Origin: Yponomeuta sedellus
Taxonomy: Eukaryota; Arthropoda; Insecta; Lepidoptera; Yponomeutidae
DNA length: 64,000 bases
Direction of reading: 5' to 3'
NCBI GenBank assembly: GCA_934045075.1
Contig: OW203731.1
Span: 16,879,570 to 16,943,569 of the forward strand
The notes beneath the pieces are model-generated. The model was given only the letters and a program-made list of their open reading frames with translations, was not told the origin of the DNA and ran no database searches. This document shows, piece by piece, positions 31,440 to 42,204 of the stretch (position 1 is its first letter; every line of letters starts with the position of its first letter). Both the position numbers and the translations under genes were made by a program.

Positions 31440-31780
31440 ACAGAGTATCCTACAGTCTATTTATTCCTACTTGTCCAATTTAATAAACAAGATTCTACCC
31501 TTAAAATTGAGATTAGATAACTAAAATAGATATTTTCTCGCAAATTCATGAACTTTCATGAACTATGTTTATAAAATTGGCAGCGTGTTATCTAAAAGAG
31601 TGTTCTAAGTTACTTCATTTATGGAAATATGGCAGTTTTGGACTAAAAAGTTACAGTTTAAGGGTAGAATCTTGTTTACTAAATTGGTCAAGTAAGAATA
31701 AATAGACTGTAGTGTGGGGCCAAAAGCAATGTATGTGCTTGTATGTAAATGTAATGTTAATGTTAATAATAAAAATCGGT
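31440..31780. repeat. Inverted repeat with SINE tail (unit 1)
   Basis: About 54-bp arms at 31453-31506 and 31658-31711 are complementary with about three mismatches (ACAGTCTATTTATTC... against ...GAATAAATAGACTGT). Outside the right arm lies a plus-strand copy of the SINE body end (31712-31752), inverted to 30893-30937. Confidence 0.7.
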
Positions 31781-31837
31781 GAAGCCGTTTGGGAAGAGTT
31801 CGATAGCACACACTATGACACGATGTTTAATAATAAT

Positions 31838-31978
31838 AATATTGGCCTTTTTGCATCTACTCAATGAGATGATTTATACAGCGTCCAGTGGTATCTTCAC
31901 TCACACTAGATGGGTGAAGGGACTACTCCGACGCTGTAGTGCCTGGGACATTGTTTTATAGATGGTGTAGGCTTACAC
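31838..31978 (-). mobile_element. Truncated SINE B (unit 1)
   Basis: Nearly identical to the 3' 140 bp of the full SINE at 60970-61376 (blocks 'ggcctttttgcatctact', 'ccagtggtatcttcactcac'). The tRNA head is missing. Confidence 0.8.
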
Positions 31979-32014
31979 GATGTTTATATTATACCTATTG
32001 TATCAAATCATATT

Positions 32015-32218
32015 ATATGAAATCATACCATACCACACCATACCATACCGTGCCGTACCGTACCGTACCGTGCCCTGCCGTGCCGTGCCCTGCCGTGCCG
32101 CGCCGCGCCGCACCGCATCATACCGTACCGTACCGTACCGTACCGTACCGTACCGTACCGTACCGTACCATACCGTAACGTATCGTACCGTACCAAACCA
32201 CATCATACCATATCATAT
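32015..32218. repeat. (ACCGT)n pentamer array, left (unit 1)
   Basis: Pentanucleotide array with variants ACCAT, GCCGT and GCCGC grading outward from a homogeneous ACCGT core. The ORFs in this stretch are artefacts of the repeat. It is followed by a spacer containing 'ttattgcagtgatacatt'. Confidence 0.95.
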
Positions 32219-32241
32219 TATTTTATTGCAGTGATACATTT

Positions 32242-32349
32242 TGTTATATATGGGGAGCGGCTAAGTAACACGACAAGTGGCGGATGACAACTGGTTTATT
32301 CAAGTACCTTCAGACATGGACAATCAATTAGGTAGGTAGATACATCACA
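32242..32349 (-). repeat. 3' LTR of element B (unit 1)
   Basis: 108 bp, identical to 36660-36767. The coding strand carries AATAAA (from 'tttatt' at about 32294). Confidence 0.95.
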
Positions 32350-32447
32350 CTCTCCCATCTCTATTTGAGACAAGCAGTATCGCTAACTAAATCTAACACG
32401 CAACTAAATCTAAAATTAATTACGAATATTTTACGAATAAGGAAACG

Positions 32448-35400
32448 CTAATCATCGAAACCATATCGACACGGAGGGCGCCTCGTTCGTAAGGGTCTGG
32501 AGTTCGATGGGTGCGGCTCAGTAGCTTTGTCCGGTGTCGGGTGGTGTGCAGGCTCGGGCTGGTGAACTGCGTGGTCCCGCTGTGGCCCGTCAACGTCGAA
32601 CCACTCCTCGTGTGGCGAGGAGGCCGGGCCCGGCGCAGGGGCGGGCACGCTCGCCACGGGTACGCTCGCCGCGGGAACGCTCGCCGCCAGCTCGCCACTG
32701 GAGGTCTCGAGGGAGAGGCCGCAGCCGCTCCAACTGTCCGGCTCCTCGCTCCAACTGTCCGGCTCCTCCTCCTCTCTTCCATCTCTTTTGTATATCTGTT
32801 CTATGTGTCTTCTGTGCCTCTCCGTGCCGTATTCTATTTCATATATGTTACTACCTATTTTATTTATAACTCGTCCCGTTTCCCATTTTTCCCCGTTTTT
32901 ATACCATTTTTTAAACATCACTTTATCACCGACTGAAATGTCTCTGTGCTTGCCTCCGTAATTTTCTATTTGCTTGTTCTGGTTTTGATGCACTATGTTT
33001 CTCGCGTCTGGTATAATTAAATCCATGCAACTCCTTAACTTTCTTCCCAGTAACATTTCACTCGGTGATTTTCTTGTTGTGCTATGCTCGCTGTTCCTGT
33101 AAGACAACAAGAACCTGCTCAATGCTACGTCAGCGGCGACTCCATCGGTCAATGCTTTTTTTAAACAACGTTTAATTTGTCCTACAGCGTTCTCAGCGGC
33201 ACCATTACTGCGCGGATGACGAGGCGGTGTCAGTTTGTGTACAATACCATTTTTAATCATAAATTTTGAAAATTGTTCGCTGGTGAACGGTGGGCCATTA
33301 TCAGAGACTATCTCCTGAGGCAGACCAAACCTAGCAAACACCTCCCTCATTAGGCGCAGTGTACAGTCGGAAGAAGTTGAACTGACTCGTCCTACCTCGA
33401 TCCATTTCGTATACGAATCAATTAAAACTAAATAATATTGGTTTCGAAATGGCCCTAAAAAATCACAATATAGTCTAAACCACGGTTTTGTTGGCCAAGG
33501 CCAAGGTACTAACTCGCTTTTGCCAGGGTTGGCTCGCTCCTGTAAACAAACCTCACAGGCATTGCACATTAACTCAATGTCTCGATCGATATTTGGCCAA
33601 TAGATATGAGTTCGCGCCAACGATTTTGTTTTCACCATGCCTAGATGACTAGCATGTAGCTGCTTCAACATGTCTTTTCGCAGGCATTCAGGAATTATTA
33701 CTCTAAAACCAAACATCAAACATCCATAATCCGATGAAATAAAATGTTTTCTTGTGTAAAATTCTTTACATTTATCTGGCACTTCGTTTATTTGTGAAGG
33801 CCATCCATGAATAACATACCCGTAAATTATATTTAAGACCTGATCTCTTTTAGTGGCTGCCGCTACTTGTTTGAATGAGATAGGAGTGTTAGACTCAATA
33901 AAATAAGCAAACGCGCTCGGTTTATCGAAAACAGGCTCCGCGCCGGCCGCGGCTTCGGCGGCCGCCTCGCCATAACAAACCGGTTTCTTATTTTCAATGG
34001 AATTCGCACTCGAAAGGCGCGACAAACAATCAGCCAAACAGTTATCACCTGACTTCACGCATTTAATTTGATAATTATAGGTACTGAGGATTATCGCCCA
34101 TCTCTGTAACCGGCCTGCAACCATTTGAGGTATGCTCCTAGTTGGTCCAAAAATAGAACACAACGGCTTGCAGTCGCTAATAAGTGTGAAACGCCTCCCA
34201 TAGAGATATTCATGAAATCGTTTCACTCCAAAGATGACCGCCAATCCTTCCCTACAGATCTGACTATAGTTACACTCACTGGGTGTGAGCGTACGACTCG
34301 CGTGCAGGATGGCTCGCGTGCGGCCGTCCGGCATCACGTGCCCGATCCAGGCGCCCACTCCCACGGGTGATGCGTCGCTGGCCATCACCACCGGAAGCGC
34401 TGGATCGAAATGCACTAATACCTCTGCATTTTTCATTAAATTTTTTATCTGCCTAAACGCGCTCTCATAATTGGATGACCATTCCCACTGGCTATTTTTC
34501 CTTAATAGCTCATACAGTGGGCTAACAACTGTGCTAAAATTTGCGATAAACTTTGAGTAATAATTGATTAGTCCTAAAAATGCTCTAAGCTCTGATACAC
34601 TTGTAGGCCTTCCTGCCCTAAGAACCGCATCAATTTTTTTTGTCTCAGTGTGTAACCCTTCGGCATCAATAACATGACCTAAATACGAAATTTTCTTTTG
34701 GAAAAAGCTACATTTGTTTTTCGCAATCCTCAATCCGCAATTGTTAAGTATCTGAAAAACACTGTGCAAATTCTTTGTATGCTCTTCTTTATTTATACCA
34801 GTAATAACGATATCGTCAACAAAAATACCTACATGATGCATTTTAAATAAATTGTCCATGATTCGTTGAAATTTGTTTGGTGCTGTCTTAATGCCAAAGG
34901 GTAGTCTATTATAACAAAAGTTCCCTTTATGTGTAACTATCACACAAAGTTTTTTGGACTCCTCATCTAGCACGAGCTGTTGGAACGCATTTTTACAATC
35001 TAGTTTGCTAAATGTCTCCCCTCCTCGAAGGGTAGCAAATAAATCCTCGATCCTCGGAAGAGGATATTTATCATCACATAAAACCGGATTTAAAGTAACT
35101 TTAAAGTCGCCACATATGCGGATGTCCCCCGAACTTTTTACAACTGGCACTATGGGCGTGCCCCACTCTCCTACGTCTTCGACCGGGCTCAGGATGCCCT
35201 CGTGCTGCAGCCGCTCTAACTCGCGGTCTACGGCGCCGCGCAGCGCGAACGGCACGACGCGCGCGCGCCGCCACACAGGCACCGCGCCCGCCATCACGCG
35301 CAAACTAATGGTGCCACGATTAAATGTACCTATTCGTGAATCAAACACGTCCTTAAATTTATGCACTAATTCTGAAAGAACCCTGTCACACTCACTGTCA

Positions 35401-36620
35401 GAAATATGAGCTACTAGTGGTAACATTATTCCTAACTCGCGCATCCATTTTCTTCCCAATATTGGCGGACAATTGCCGTTATCAATAACGTATAACTCTG
35501 ATTGGAATGTAGTTTTGCCATGCGCGACATTAACGGGCACTATGCCAACAGGTTCAATTCTCTGACCGCTGTAAACAGTCAATAATTTATTCGTATTATG
35601 GATTGGTAAATCATGAAAAGACGCTACGTAGGTTCTTTTAGAAATAGCGCTCACCGATGACCCACTGTCAATTTGCATATGTAAAATAATTCCTTCTACA
35701 TTTAACTTACAAAACCATGGACCGTCGGAGTCGCTCGCTTCTTCTAAGCGATACAGAGCTGGGGACATTCCGTCATCCGATTCACTTTCATCGACATGAT
35801 AAACTTTATGCACCTTATTGCTTCTACACATGTGGCTTATATGACCGACTTTATGGCACTTGTAACACTTGGCGTTCGCAAACGAACACACATCGGCTGA
35901 ATGCTGCCGCGATCCACACCGATAGCACTGTGAGGCGCCTGGGGCGGGCGCGCGCGCTGCCGCGCCGCCGCCACCACCCCGGCTGCCGCGAGGTCTGCGC
36001 GCGCGAACCTCGCTGCTGCGCACTGCCAGCACGGCGCCGCTGCTGCCGCAGGATGCCTCCCCGGCGCTGCTGCTGCCTTGTCTTCCACCCAGTCGTGACT
36101 CGCGCTCCGCTGCTTCCACGGCCGTGGCCAGTTCTAGGCTACGCTGATACGTCACTAGGCGTTCTGATAAGATCCTCTGTCGTAATCGCTCGCTGCTAAT
36201 GCCGTATATAAACTGATCTCGTAAGTTTTCCTCTAGAGCGCTTTTAAATCCACAAAACTTGGCTAACTTCTTCAAACGCAATAGGTATTCGTTCACCGAC
36301 TCTGAGGGTAGTTGCATGCAAGCTCTGAACTTCATTCGTTCCGCTACTTCGGATGATTTTGGATTCAAATGATCATCTACAAGTTTCACCAAGGCCTCGA
36401 ATGACTTGCCTTCCGGGTCGTCAGGACTGCACAGATCCGTGAGCAATTTGTAGGTATCATTTCCGATCAATGTGATCAAATACGCAGTTTGCACATCGGG
36501 TTTGACGTCATTAACTTTGAAGAACGCTTTTACACGTTTCACGTAACTTGCCCAGCAATCATCGGAGTTTAGTTTAAACTCGCCTATATTACCCACGACA
36601 CTATTTGCACTGGGAGACAT
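32448..36620 (-). CDS. Gag-Pol polyprotein of element B (unit 1)
   Basis: 1390 residues from ATG 36620 (MSPSANSVVGNIGEF); the longer frame starts from a non-ATG codon in or near the LTR. Domains: gag about 1-220; two zinc knuckles about 230-264 (CYRCGSRQHSADVC, CYKCHKVGHISHMC); protease with DSG near 317; reverse transcriptase with IFVDDIVITG near 601; RNase H with SDAS near 748; integrase HHCC about 990-1020 and DDE residues in CDFLGP (1052), SDNGPP (1107) and AAENAV (1143). The C-terminal tail is Pro/Ser/Ala rich. RT and integrase style (RICGDFKVTLNP, SDNGPPFTS) fits the Mag/SURL group of Gypsy. All motifs are intact, so it is potentially active. Confidence 0.95.
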   Translation of the reverse strand: MSPSANSVVGNIGEFKLNSDDCWASYVKRVKAFFKVNDVKPDVQTAYLITLIGNDTYKLLTDLCSPDDPEGKSFEALVKLVDDHLNPKSSEVAERMKFRACMQLPSESVNEYLLRLKKLAKFCGFKSALEENLRDQFIYGISSERLRQRILSERLVTYQRSLELATAVEAAERESRLGGRQGSSSAGEASCGSSGAVLAVRSSEVRARRPRGSRGGGGGAAARAPAPGASQCYRCGSRQHSADVCSFANAKCYKCHKVGHISHMCRSNKVHKVYHVDESESDDGMSPALYRLEEASDSDGPWFCKLNVEGIILHMQIDSGSSVSAISKRTYVASFHDLPIHNTNKLLTVYSGQRIEPVGIVPVNVAHGKTTFQSELYVIDNGNCPPILGRKWMRELGIMLPLVAHISDSECDRVLSELVHKFKDVFDSRIGTFNRGTISLRVMAGAVPVWRRARVVPFALRGAVDRELERLQHEGILSPVEDVGEWGTPIVPVVKSSGDIRICGDFKVTLNPVLCDDKYPLPRIEDLFATLRGGETFSKLDCKNAFQQLVLDEESKKLCVIVTHKGNFCYNRLPFGIKTAPNKFQRIMDNLFKMHHVGIFVDDIVITGINKEEHTKNLHSVFQILNNCGLRIAKNKCSFFQKKISYLGHVIDAEGLHTETKKIDAVLRAGRPTSVSELRAFLGLINYYSKFIANFSTVVSPLYELLRKNSQWEWSSNYESAFRQIKNLMKNAEVLVHFDPALPVVMASDASPVGVGAWIGHVMPDGRTRAILHASRTLTPSECNYSQICREGLAVIFGVKRFHEYLYGRRFTLISDCKPLCSIFGPTRSIPQMVAGRLQRWAIILSTYNYQIKCVKSGDNCLADCLSRLSSANSIENKKPVCYGEAAAEAAAGAEPVFDKPSAFAYFIESNTPISFKQVAAATKRDQVLNIIYGYVIHGWPSQINEVPDKCKEFYTRKHFISSDYGCLMFGFRVIIPECLRKDMLKQLHASHLGMVKTKSLARTHIYWPNIDRDIELMCNACEVCLQERANPGKSELVPWPWPTKPWFRLYCDFLGPFRNQYYLVLIDSYTKWIEVGRVSSTSSDCTLRLMREVFARFGLPQEIVSDNGPPFTSEQFSKFMIKNGIVHKLTPPRHPRSNGAAENAVGQIKRCLKKALTDGVAADVALSRFLLSYRNSEHSTTRKSPSEMLLGRKLRSCMDLIIPDARNIVHQNQNKQIENYGGKHRDISVGDKVMFKKWYKNGEKWETGRVINKIGSNIYEIEYGTERHRRHIEQIYKRDGREEEEPDSWSEEPDSWSGCGLSLETSSGELAASVPAASVPVASVPAPAPGPASSPHEEWFDVDGPQRDHAVHQPEPAHHPTPDKATEPHPSNSRPLRTRRPPCRYGFDD

Positions 36621-36659
36621 TGTAATTACTGAATTTAAAAGCCCAACTCGTCGCCAATA

Positions 36660-36767
36660 TGTTATATATGGGGAGCGGCTAAGTAACACGACAAGTGGCG
36701 GATGACAACTGGTTTATTCAAGTACCTTCAGACATGGACAATCAATTAGGTAGGTAGATACATCACA
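36660..36767 (-). repeat. 5' LTR of element B (unit 1)
   Basis: 108 bp. Just inside it the coding strand reads TATTGGCGACGAGTTGGGC, the expected place of the primer site; the primer tRNA is not identified. The LTR is unusually short for Gypsy. Confidence 0.95.
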
Positions 36768-36813
36768 CATTTACTAGGTGCTTCTTCACAGTCGCATTTT
36801 TTTTATTAAAAGC

Positions 36814-37018
36814 CATGCCATATCGCACAGCACCGCACAGCACCGCACCGCACCGCGCCGTTTCGCGCCGTACCGTACCGTCCCGTACCGTCCCGTACCG
36901 TCCCGTACCGTCCCGTACCTTACCGTACCGTACCGTACCGTACCGTTCCGTACTGTACCGTACCGTATCGTACCGTACAGTACCGTACCATACCACACCA
37001 TACCATATCATATCATAT
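36814..37018. repeat. (ACCGT)n pentamer array, right (unit 1)
   Basis: Second pentamer array in the same orientation with the same flanking spacer ('ttattgcagtgatacattta'). The left array, spacer, right array and spacer form a two-unit higher-order repeat interrupted by element B. Confidence 0.95.
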
Positions 37019-37079
37019 TATTTTATTGCAGTGATACATTTACTAGGTGCTTCTTCACAGTTGCATTTTTTTTTTAAAT

Positions 37080-37638
37080 ACTTTCAATGTTCGTGTTTAA
37101 AGTCATTTTAATAATTTGCATAATAGTAATATTAAATCTGACTTATAATTGAAAAAGAAAAGTATGTGTTAATTATAGTGGTATTATGTGCATGTATATA
37201 ATAATATGATAACTCAGTAAATTTAAGAAAAGAATTACACGCCCAATTATTGTCTTTTCCCTCACAAAATATTGTATCTATTGTGTGAGCGAGAAGTAAC
37301 GCCACGTTCAGAACCTTTATTTAGTTGATGGCTGGTTTGCGCCAACACTGTCTGAAATTGCTGTAAATTTATCTATCTACGTGTAGCTATATTTTTTTTA
37401 CAGAGTTAGTACATATTGTTGGGTGTGATCTACGTCAAATATGCATTTGAGAGGCCTATCATCATTTTCATAAAAAAAACAGCTCTGTACTTAACCTAGG
37501 CCTGAGTAATTCTTTCTAAGCCGTTTTGTGCCAAAAAAATCTGGGTATAAAATCGTGTGACAAAATGCAGATTTGAAGTGGCAATCAAGGTTTAGGAGTA
37601 TTTCTTAATGATTGCCGATACTCATACTTAGTAATATA
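37080..37638. other. AT-rich spacer (unit 1)
   Basis: No gene or known repeat was recognised. Confidence 0.3.
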
Positions 37639-37756
37639 TTAAACGGGTCTCCTCGCGATTATTTACCTTATTTACCAATACAAGATAATTATTGAAATAA
37701 GGGAAATAAGGTAATTACATTTTAGCTAATCAATAATCGCGATTAGACCCGTTTAA
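37639..37756. mobile_element. MITE 1, 118 bp (unit 1)
   Basis: Ends TTAAACGGGTCT and AGACCCGTTTAA. Inner arms CGCGATTATT/AATAATCGCG and a 'ttaccttattt/aaataaggtaa' stem fold almost completely. The symmetrical TTAA could be a piggyBac-type target site. Confidence 0.65.
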
Positions 37757-37794
37757 CATACAACAAAGTTTAGGAGGTTTACGAAGGATTTAGG

Positions 37795-37993
37795 CGGAAA
37801 CACATAATTAAAACGCGACCCGACGAAACGCGACGCGTGTTGAGTCGAATCAAACTGTACTATTTTCCATGACTAGAATATGAATAATAATTATGAATGA
37901 AAATCCGACGCGACTCCATGCGCACGGAAATTGCACGGTGTACATCGGGTGTCGACACGTCGCGTCGGGTCACGTTTTAATAATGTGTTTCCG
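37795..37993. mobile_element. MITE 2, about 199 bp (unit 1)
   Basis: Terminal inverted repeats CGGAAACACATAATTAAAAC and its near-complement, extending through CGCGACCCGACG. Non-coding. Confidence 0.7.
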
Positions 37994-38458
37994 TCTTTAG
38001 GCCTTTCAAATGACAGGTTTGATGTGTATCTTATACAAGATAGTCCACTCTTTTTTACTGACGGTAACTGATCTACCAGGGGGCCGATTCTCGCCCATGC
38101 GAATTGAAAGCGTAGACGCAAAATATTCGAAGGTTTAGACATTTGTCGCATAAAAATTACATTTATTGACTTGACATTTATTTCTCTTCGAATTCAATCT
38201 AGCAGAATCTATATTTTGGCTGTCACTCGACTTTTTACGTAGAATTCCAAGTCAAAAGCTTTGAAGTCGTATACCAGTTATTTGCTAATGAAGTGAGAAT
38301 TGACTCCCAGGTTGAAGACTAACAACTCTATAAATGTATAAAGACACGTAGCTAAGTATTTCAAATAGACAACCACAAACTGGTGTCATCTAGGTAAAGT
38401 ATGACGTAAAGTTACCGACAGCCGGCCCACGGTCTAAAATAAATATTATCGTTTGACT

Positions 38459-38657
38459 TAATGAGCCATTTTCAGCACCAATTCAAAACAATTCATAGAT
38501 GGCGCCTACAGGCGTGGCCATAGAATAACCGGAATACGGCTGTTAAAATGAATCTGCGCTGAGCAAAATTTGACACGTATCGCTGTTCTTGCATGTGCAC
38601 GCCTATAAGCGCCATCTATGAAGTGTTTTGGGAATTTGTGCTTAAAACGGCTCATTG
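38459..38657. mobile_element. MITE 3, about 199 bp (unit 1)
   Basis: Inverted ends AATGAGCC(A/G)TTTT with arms of about 55 bp including CATAGATGGCGC. Non-coding. Confidence 0.7.
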
Positions 38658-38876
38658 ACTAGGATTCTAAAGAACTACTGGTGACGGTGTTGTGTTGACG
38701 TTTTTTTGTGGAGGTTTCCATTACGGATGTTGGGAGATTTGTTTATCTTCAATAGATCACCGAAAATACAGAATAAGATGACTTGACGACCTGCAACAAA
38801 AATAAAATTATTAAACACCTTGTAACAAGTAAAAGTATCTTAAACGAATGTGTCTGAAAAAATAAAAAATAACACT

Positions 38877-39127
38877 GTATCATCAGCGAAGGTCAATATT
38901 CGAGCATTCTTAAGTTTTGTGTCGCAAAGATCGTTTATGTAAACCAGGAATAAGATTGGGCCTATAACGGAACCTTGCGGCACTCCGTAGGTTATACTTA
39001 GGTCAGTTTTTTGCACTTTGTCAACTTTAACACACTGTGATCTATCGCTGAGGTAGCTCTGAAACAAATGTAGTGGAGTACCACGTATACCTGCACACTC
39101 GAGCTTACGAATCAGTATAGGGAACAA
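38877..39127 (-). pseudogene. LINE RT stub (unit 2)
   Basis: N-terminal RT palm segment up to the FADD box, identical to the corresponding part of 26643-28013. It is cut by the duplication junction. Confidence 0.85.
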
Positions 39128-40623
39128 TCAAGTATAAAGCATAATCTTTATTACCTAACGTTTCTTGACAGGTAGCAATAGTATAATTGTGAAACCTTAG
39201 TATCTAAACCCAGACAATTACTTTATTAAATTTTGAAAAGCTCAGAGCAGAGCAGGGTCGCTACAAAAATTGGTTCTAATATTGGTTCACAAGTTACACT
39301 GTCTAAAGTTGTTAGTCCCTACTTAAAATCAGTTTGCCATCAATTTCAATAATTATATTTATTACTTTATATCCTAATTCCCTACTTTATAATAATAATT
39401 TAAATTGTTTCACAGACCTTGCCAAGAAGCACCCTTCATGTGAAGTCAATCCGGCAGCCAAAAATAGCAGCTGTTTCTCGACAGAGAAAAGAGAACACTG
39501 CCCCAAACGAAATCTCCAAAGGTGAAATAAAAAAAATTATAAATAAATAAACAAATAAATAAATAAACCCTATCCAGCTGAAAGGAAGAAAATTGCTTCT
39601 ATTAGAAGATTGCAAATGGCTTAAGCATGTGGCAGGCAATTATTGAATCAGGTTAAATCTTACTGAAGACATTCGCAACTAAGGATTGTCTCAACGCTGG
39701 TAATCCCTCCTTTACCCCTTAGTATGGGTCTGATATTTCTCGAAAATAGCCACGAATATGAGAGATGACCTAACCTGAATTGTACAAGATTCTACACACA
39801 GCTTTCCATATAAGTATTTACTTACAGGGTCCCTGCTGCTACCAAATATGATTTAAATGGGCTGCTTCGACGCCATCTGAGCCAAGTCTGCTCACAATGG
39901 AGGACCAGACCTCCGTCAATCACCAGATGCTTCAAGCTACAAATTTAGCCCAATTTATACAACCAGCCATTCATGTCACAACTCTCAATCTTATGCTTGG
40001 GTGGCCATAATCTTAAAATCATTATCTCCGAAAACAATATTCCAAAATTTCCATATTGTGTAAATAACATTTACTTGTATTTTTTTATTACTAGCTGTAT
40101 TTAGTCTTTGTTTATTATGTTATTATTTTTCTATCTTTTAATTAAAAAATGATATTCATCAATACCTGAAGTTACTATTTTTCCCTGAAATGGGGTAACT
40201 AGATTTCCTATGGCAACCCAAACAATGCAACAACCAATCTCAGGCGGCCTCTCATCAAAACAGACCTAGAGAAGAGATGTCAGCCTACAAAATTCTATGG
40301 TGCTACCAGAGTAAATCGAAACCTGAGCCGTTCAAGGCATTGGAGAAAACACACAACGTGACAATTAGCAAAGGGAAAGATACAAAGTACCCGGAACCGG
40401 TGTGCGTGCATGCAACGACTTATGAACGTTGATGAAGCGAAGGTGATCTGTCAGGATCGTGGCAAGTGGCAGTCCCTGGTCTCTCTGCCTACCCCTCTAG
40501 GATACAGGCGTGAGGTTATGTATGTATGTGTAGATCCTTAAGTGACGTTCTGTCGCGTTCTTTGCTGACAAATTCGGTGAGACAGGACTATAGTTAAATA
40601 TTTATTTGGCGAAATTCTCATTC

Positions 40624-41534
40624 AGAAACTGGCCCACGGGCCACTGGCCACAACCACAAAACGCCGCCACTGGCATATTTCCTGTAATTTTCATACATTT
40701 TATATGGACTCGCCGCACACGGTTGGCGCCGGTGGCGGCCACACGCTACAAATCGTCGCAGCTTGCTTCTTGTGGCTCGCCCCGGCCACTAAACGTCGAC
40801 ACAAAAAGCCGCCACACGCCACTCGCGCGATTCCGCGCCCCTCTCTCCCTTGCCTCAGTTTAACCTGTGCTGTAAAGTCGACGGTAACGCACGGTACTAT
40901 GTGGTTCATATAGGTAGATAAATATGGATATAGAATTATTTACATCAGAGAAACAATCCCGTCCTGAGATTTGGGATTCAAAAAGTGATAGTTATAGTAA
41001 TAGAGGAAAAAAGTGAAGGCCTGGGAAGAAACCTGCGAATTGTTTATTGAAATTGTTGTGGAAACTTACCTTAATGTGATAGCTAGTCTTTCCGCAGGTG
41101 CGATAATTTTCCGCATGTAGGTGTCGTGGTGCTTTAATCCAGCATAATAATAGAGCATGTAGTTCCCAAAACGTACCGATACTTAAACGAAAATGTGTGA
41201 AAAACTTTTTAGAATGGTTTAGAAGATTATCGAAATGTTCGATGCATTTGTGTACATTCGTTAAAACTGGATGTATCCAATAACTACGGTTTCGTCTTCT
41301 ACGACGACGTCTTTTTATCAAAAGTAGCGCAATTAAACCTTCTTCGTCAGAGTCCATTATGATACTGCACGCATTGCAAGGGTTAAAAAAAGTAGCAGCC
41401 ACCGACCGCAAGTGTCGACCACCGGCCACAAGTGGCTGTCGCGCGCTTCAGCTACTTTTGTAGCCGCTTCTAGCTTCTCGTGGCGGCGTTTGTGGCTGTC
41501 GCGTGTGGCCCGTGTGCGGCGACACTAAGACTTT
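40624..41534 (-). mobile_element. PIF/Harbinger-like deletion derivative (unit 2)
   Basis: Copy of 29510-30420. It contains the only base difference between units that I noticed (41481). Confidence 0.6.
41070..41357 (-). pseudogene. Harbinger transposase first exon (unit 2)
   Basis: Identical copy of 29956-30243, with the same ATG and GTAAG donor. Confidence 0.7.
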
Positions 41535-42006
41535 GATTATGTAATAAAAAATCAATTAATTAATCGTAATATAAAGTTTAATATATTAAAATCTTATCGT
41601 CTTTTGTCACAGTGCTTGTTATCGTCTTTTAAGATTAGAAGATGAATAGGGGATCATCACAGTGGACGATACTTACTTATTTCAACAATGACAAAGATTA
41701 GAATAGAAATAGTATTAATATTTTTTCGAATCGACCAGCCTTGTCAACTTTTCTTAAACACGATTCCCAATAGCACTCCTCAATGTCAGTTTAACTAGTC
41801 TGTGGTAGAAGGAAAGATGTAACCACAGATTATAGTCACTGCTTCTGACAAGTATTTTTGAGGAATCGGGTTTTTATAAATAAGACAAAGAAGAGTTAAC
41901 TGGGTGACTTGGTGTTACCACAGCATTTATAACTCAGGAACGGATATTATGTTCTTAGACTTTGATTTGTTTGAGCCCTGAAAAGCAGAAAAACTATTAA
42001 ACATAA

Positions 42007-42204
42007 CATTTACATACTGGCACATACATTGCTTCTGGCCCCACACTAGGATACCCTGTGTCGTGGGAACCAGAAACAACGACATCAAAAACATGTAAAC
42101 ATCCAAGACCTGCGGTTTTTTGTTCCCGGCCGGGATTCGAACCCGGGACCTCTTGCATGGTAGGCAGACGCGCTACCGCTACGCGACAGAGGTCGTCACC
42201 GTCG
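42007..42204 (-). mobile_element. tRNA-Gly-like SINE (unit 2)
   Basis: Copy of 30893-31090. Confidence 0.75.

Larger units (their letters stand above)
32242..36767 (-). mobile_element. Complete Gypsy retrotransposon B (unit 1)
   Basis: Identical 108-bp LTRs (32242-32349 and 36660-36767), TG...CA ends and a 4-bp target duplication CATT (32238-32241 and 36768-36771). A purine-rich tract GAGATGGGAGAG abuts the 3' LTR, and there is one intact gag-pol frame. The insertion split a spacer whose uninterrupted paralogue is at 37021-37065, giving an internal empty-site control. Confidence 0.96.
27756..38869. repeat. 11,114-bp tandem duplication, unit 1
   Basis: Every feature and frame here reappears at +11,114 bp with identical length. 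No offset change was seen between 27757 and 38856, so no indels. One base difference was noticed (A at 30367, T at 41481). The unit starts within the LINE RT and ends in unique AT-rich sequence. The junction carries a short A/T-rich filler (38857-38870). Confidence 0.95.

Noticed and set aside
32015..32218. Coding frames of PYRTVPYRT type on both strands
   Set aside because: Produced entirely by the (ACCGT)n array. The same applies to 36814-37018 and the unit 2 copies.
34954..35409. Plus-strand ORFs of 80-160 codons inside element B (also 35717-36199 and copies)
   Set aside because: Antisense shadows of the intact gag-pol frame, without domains.
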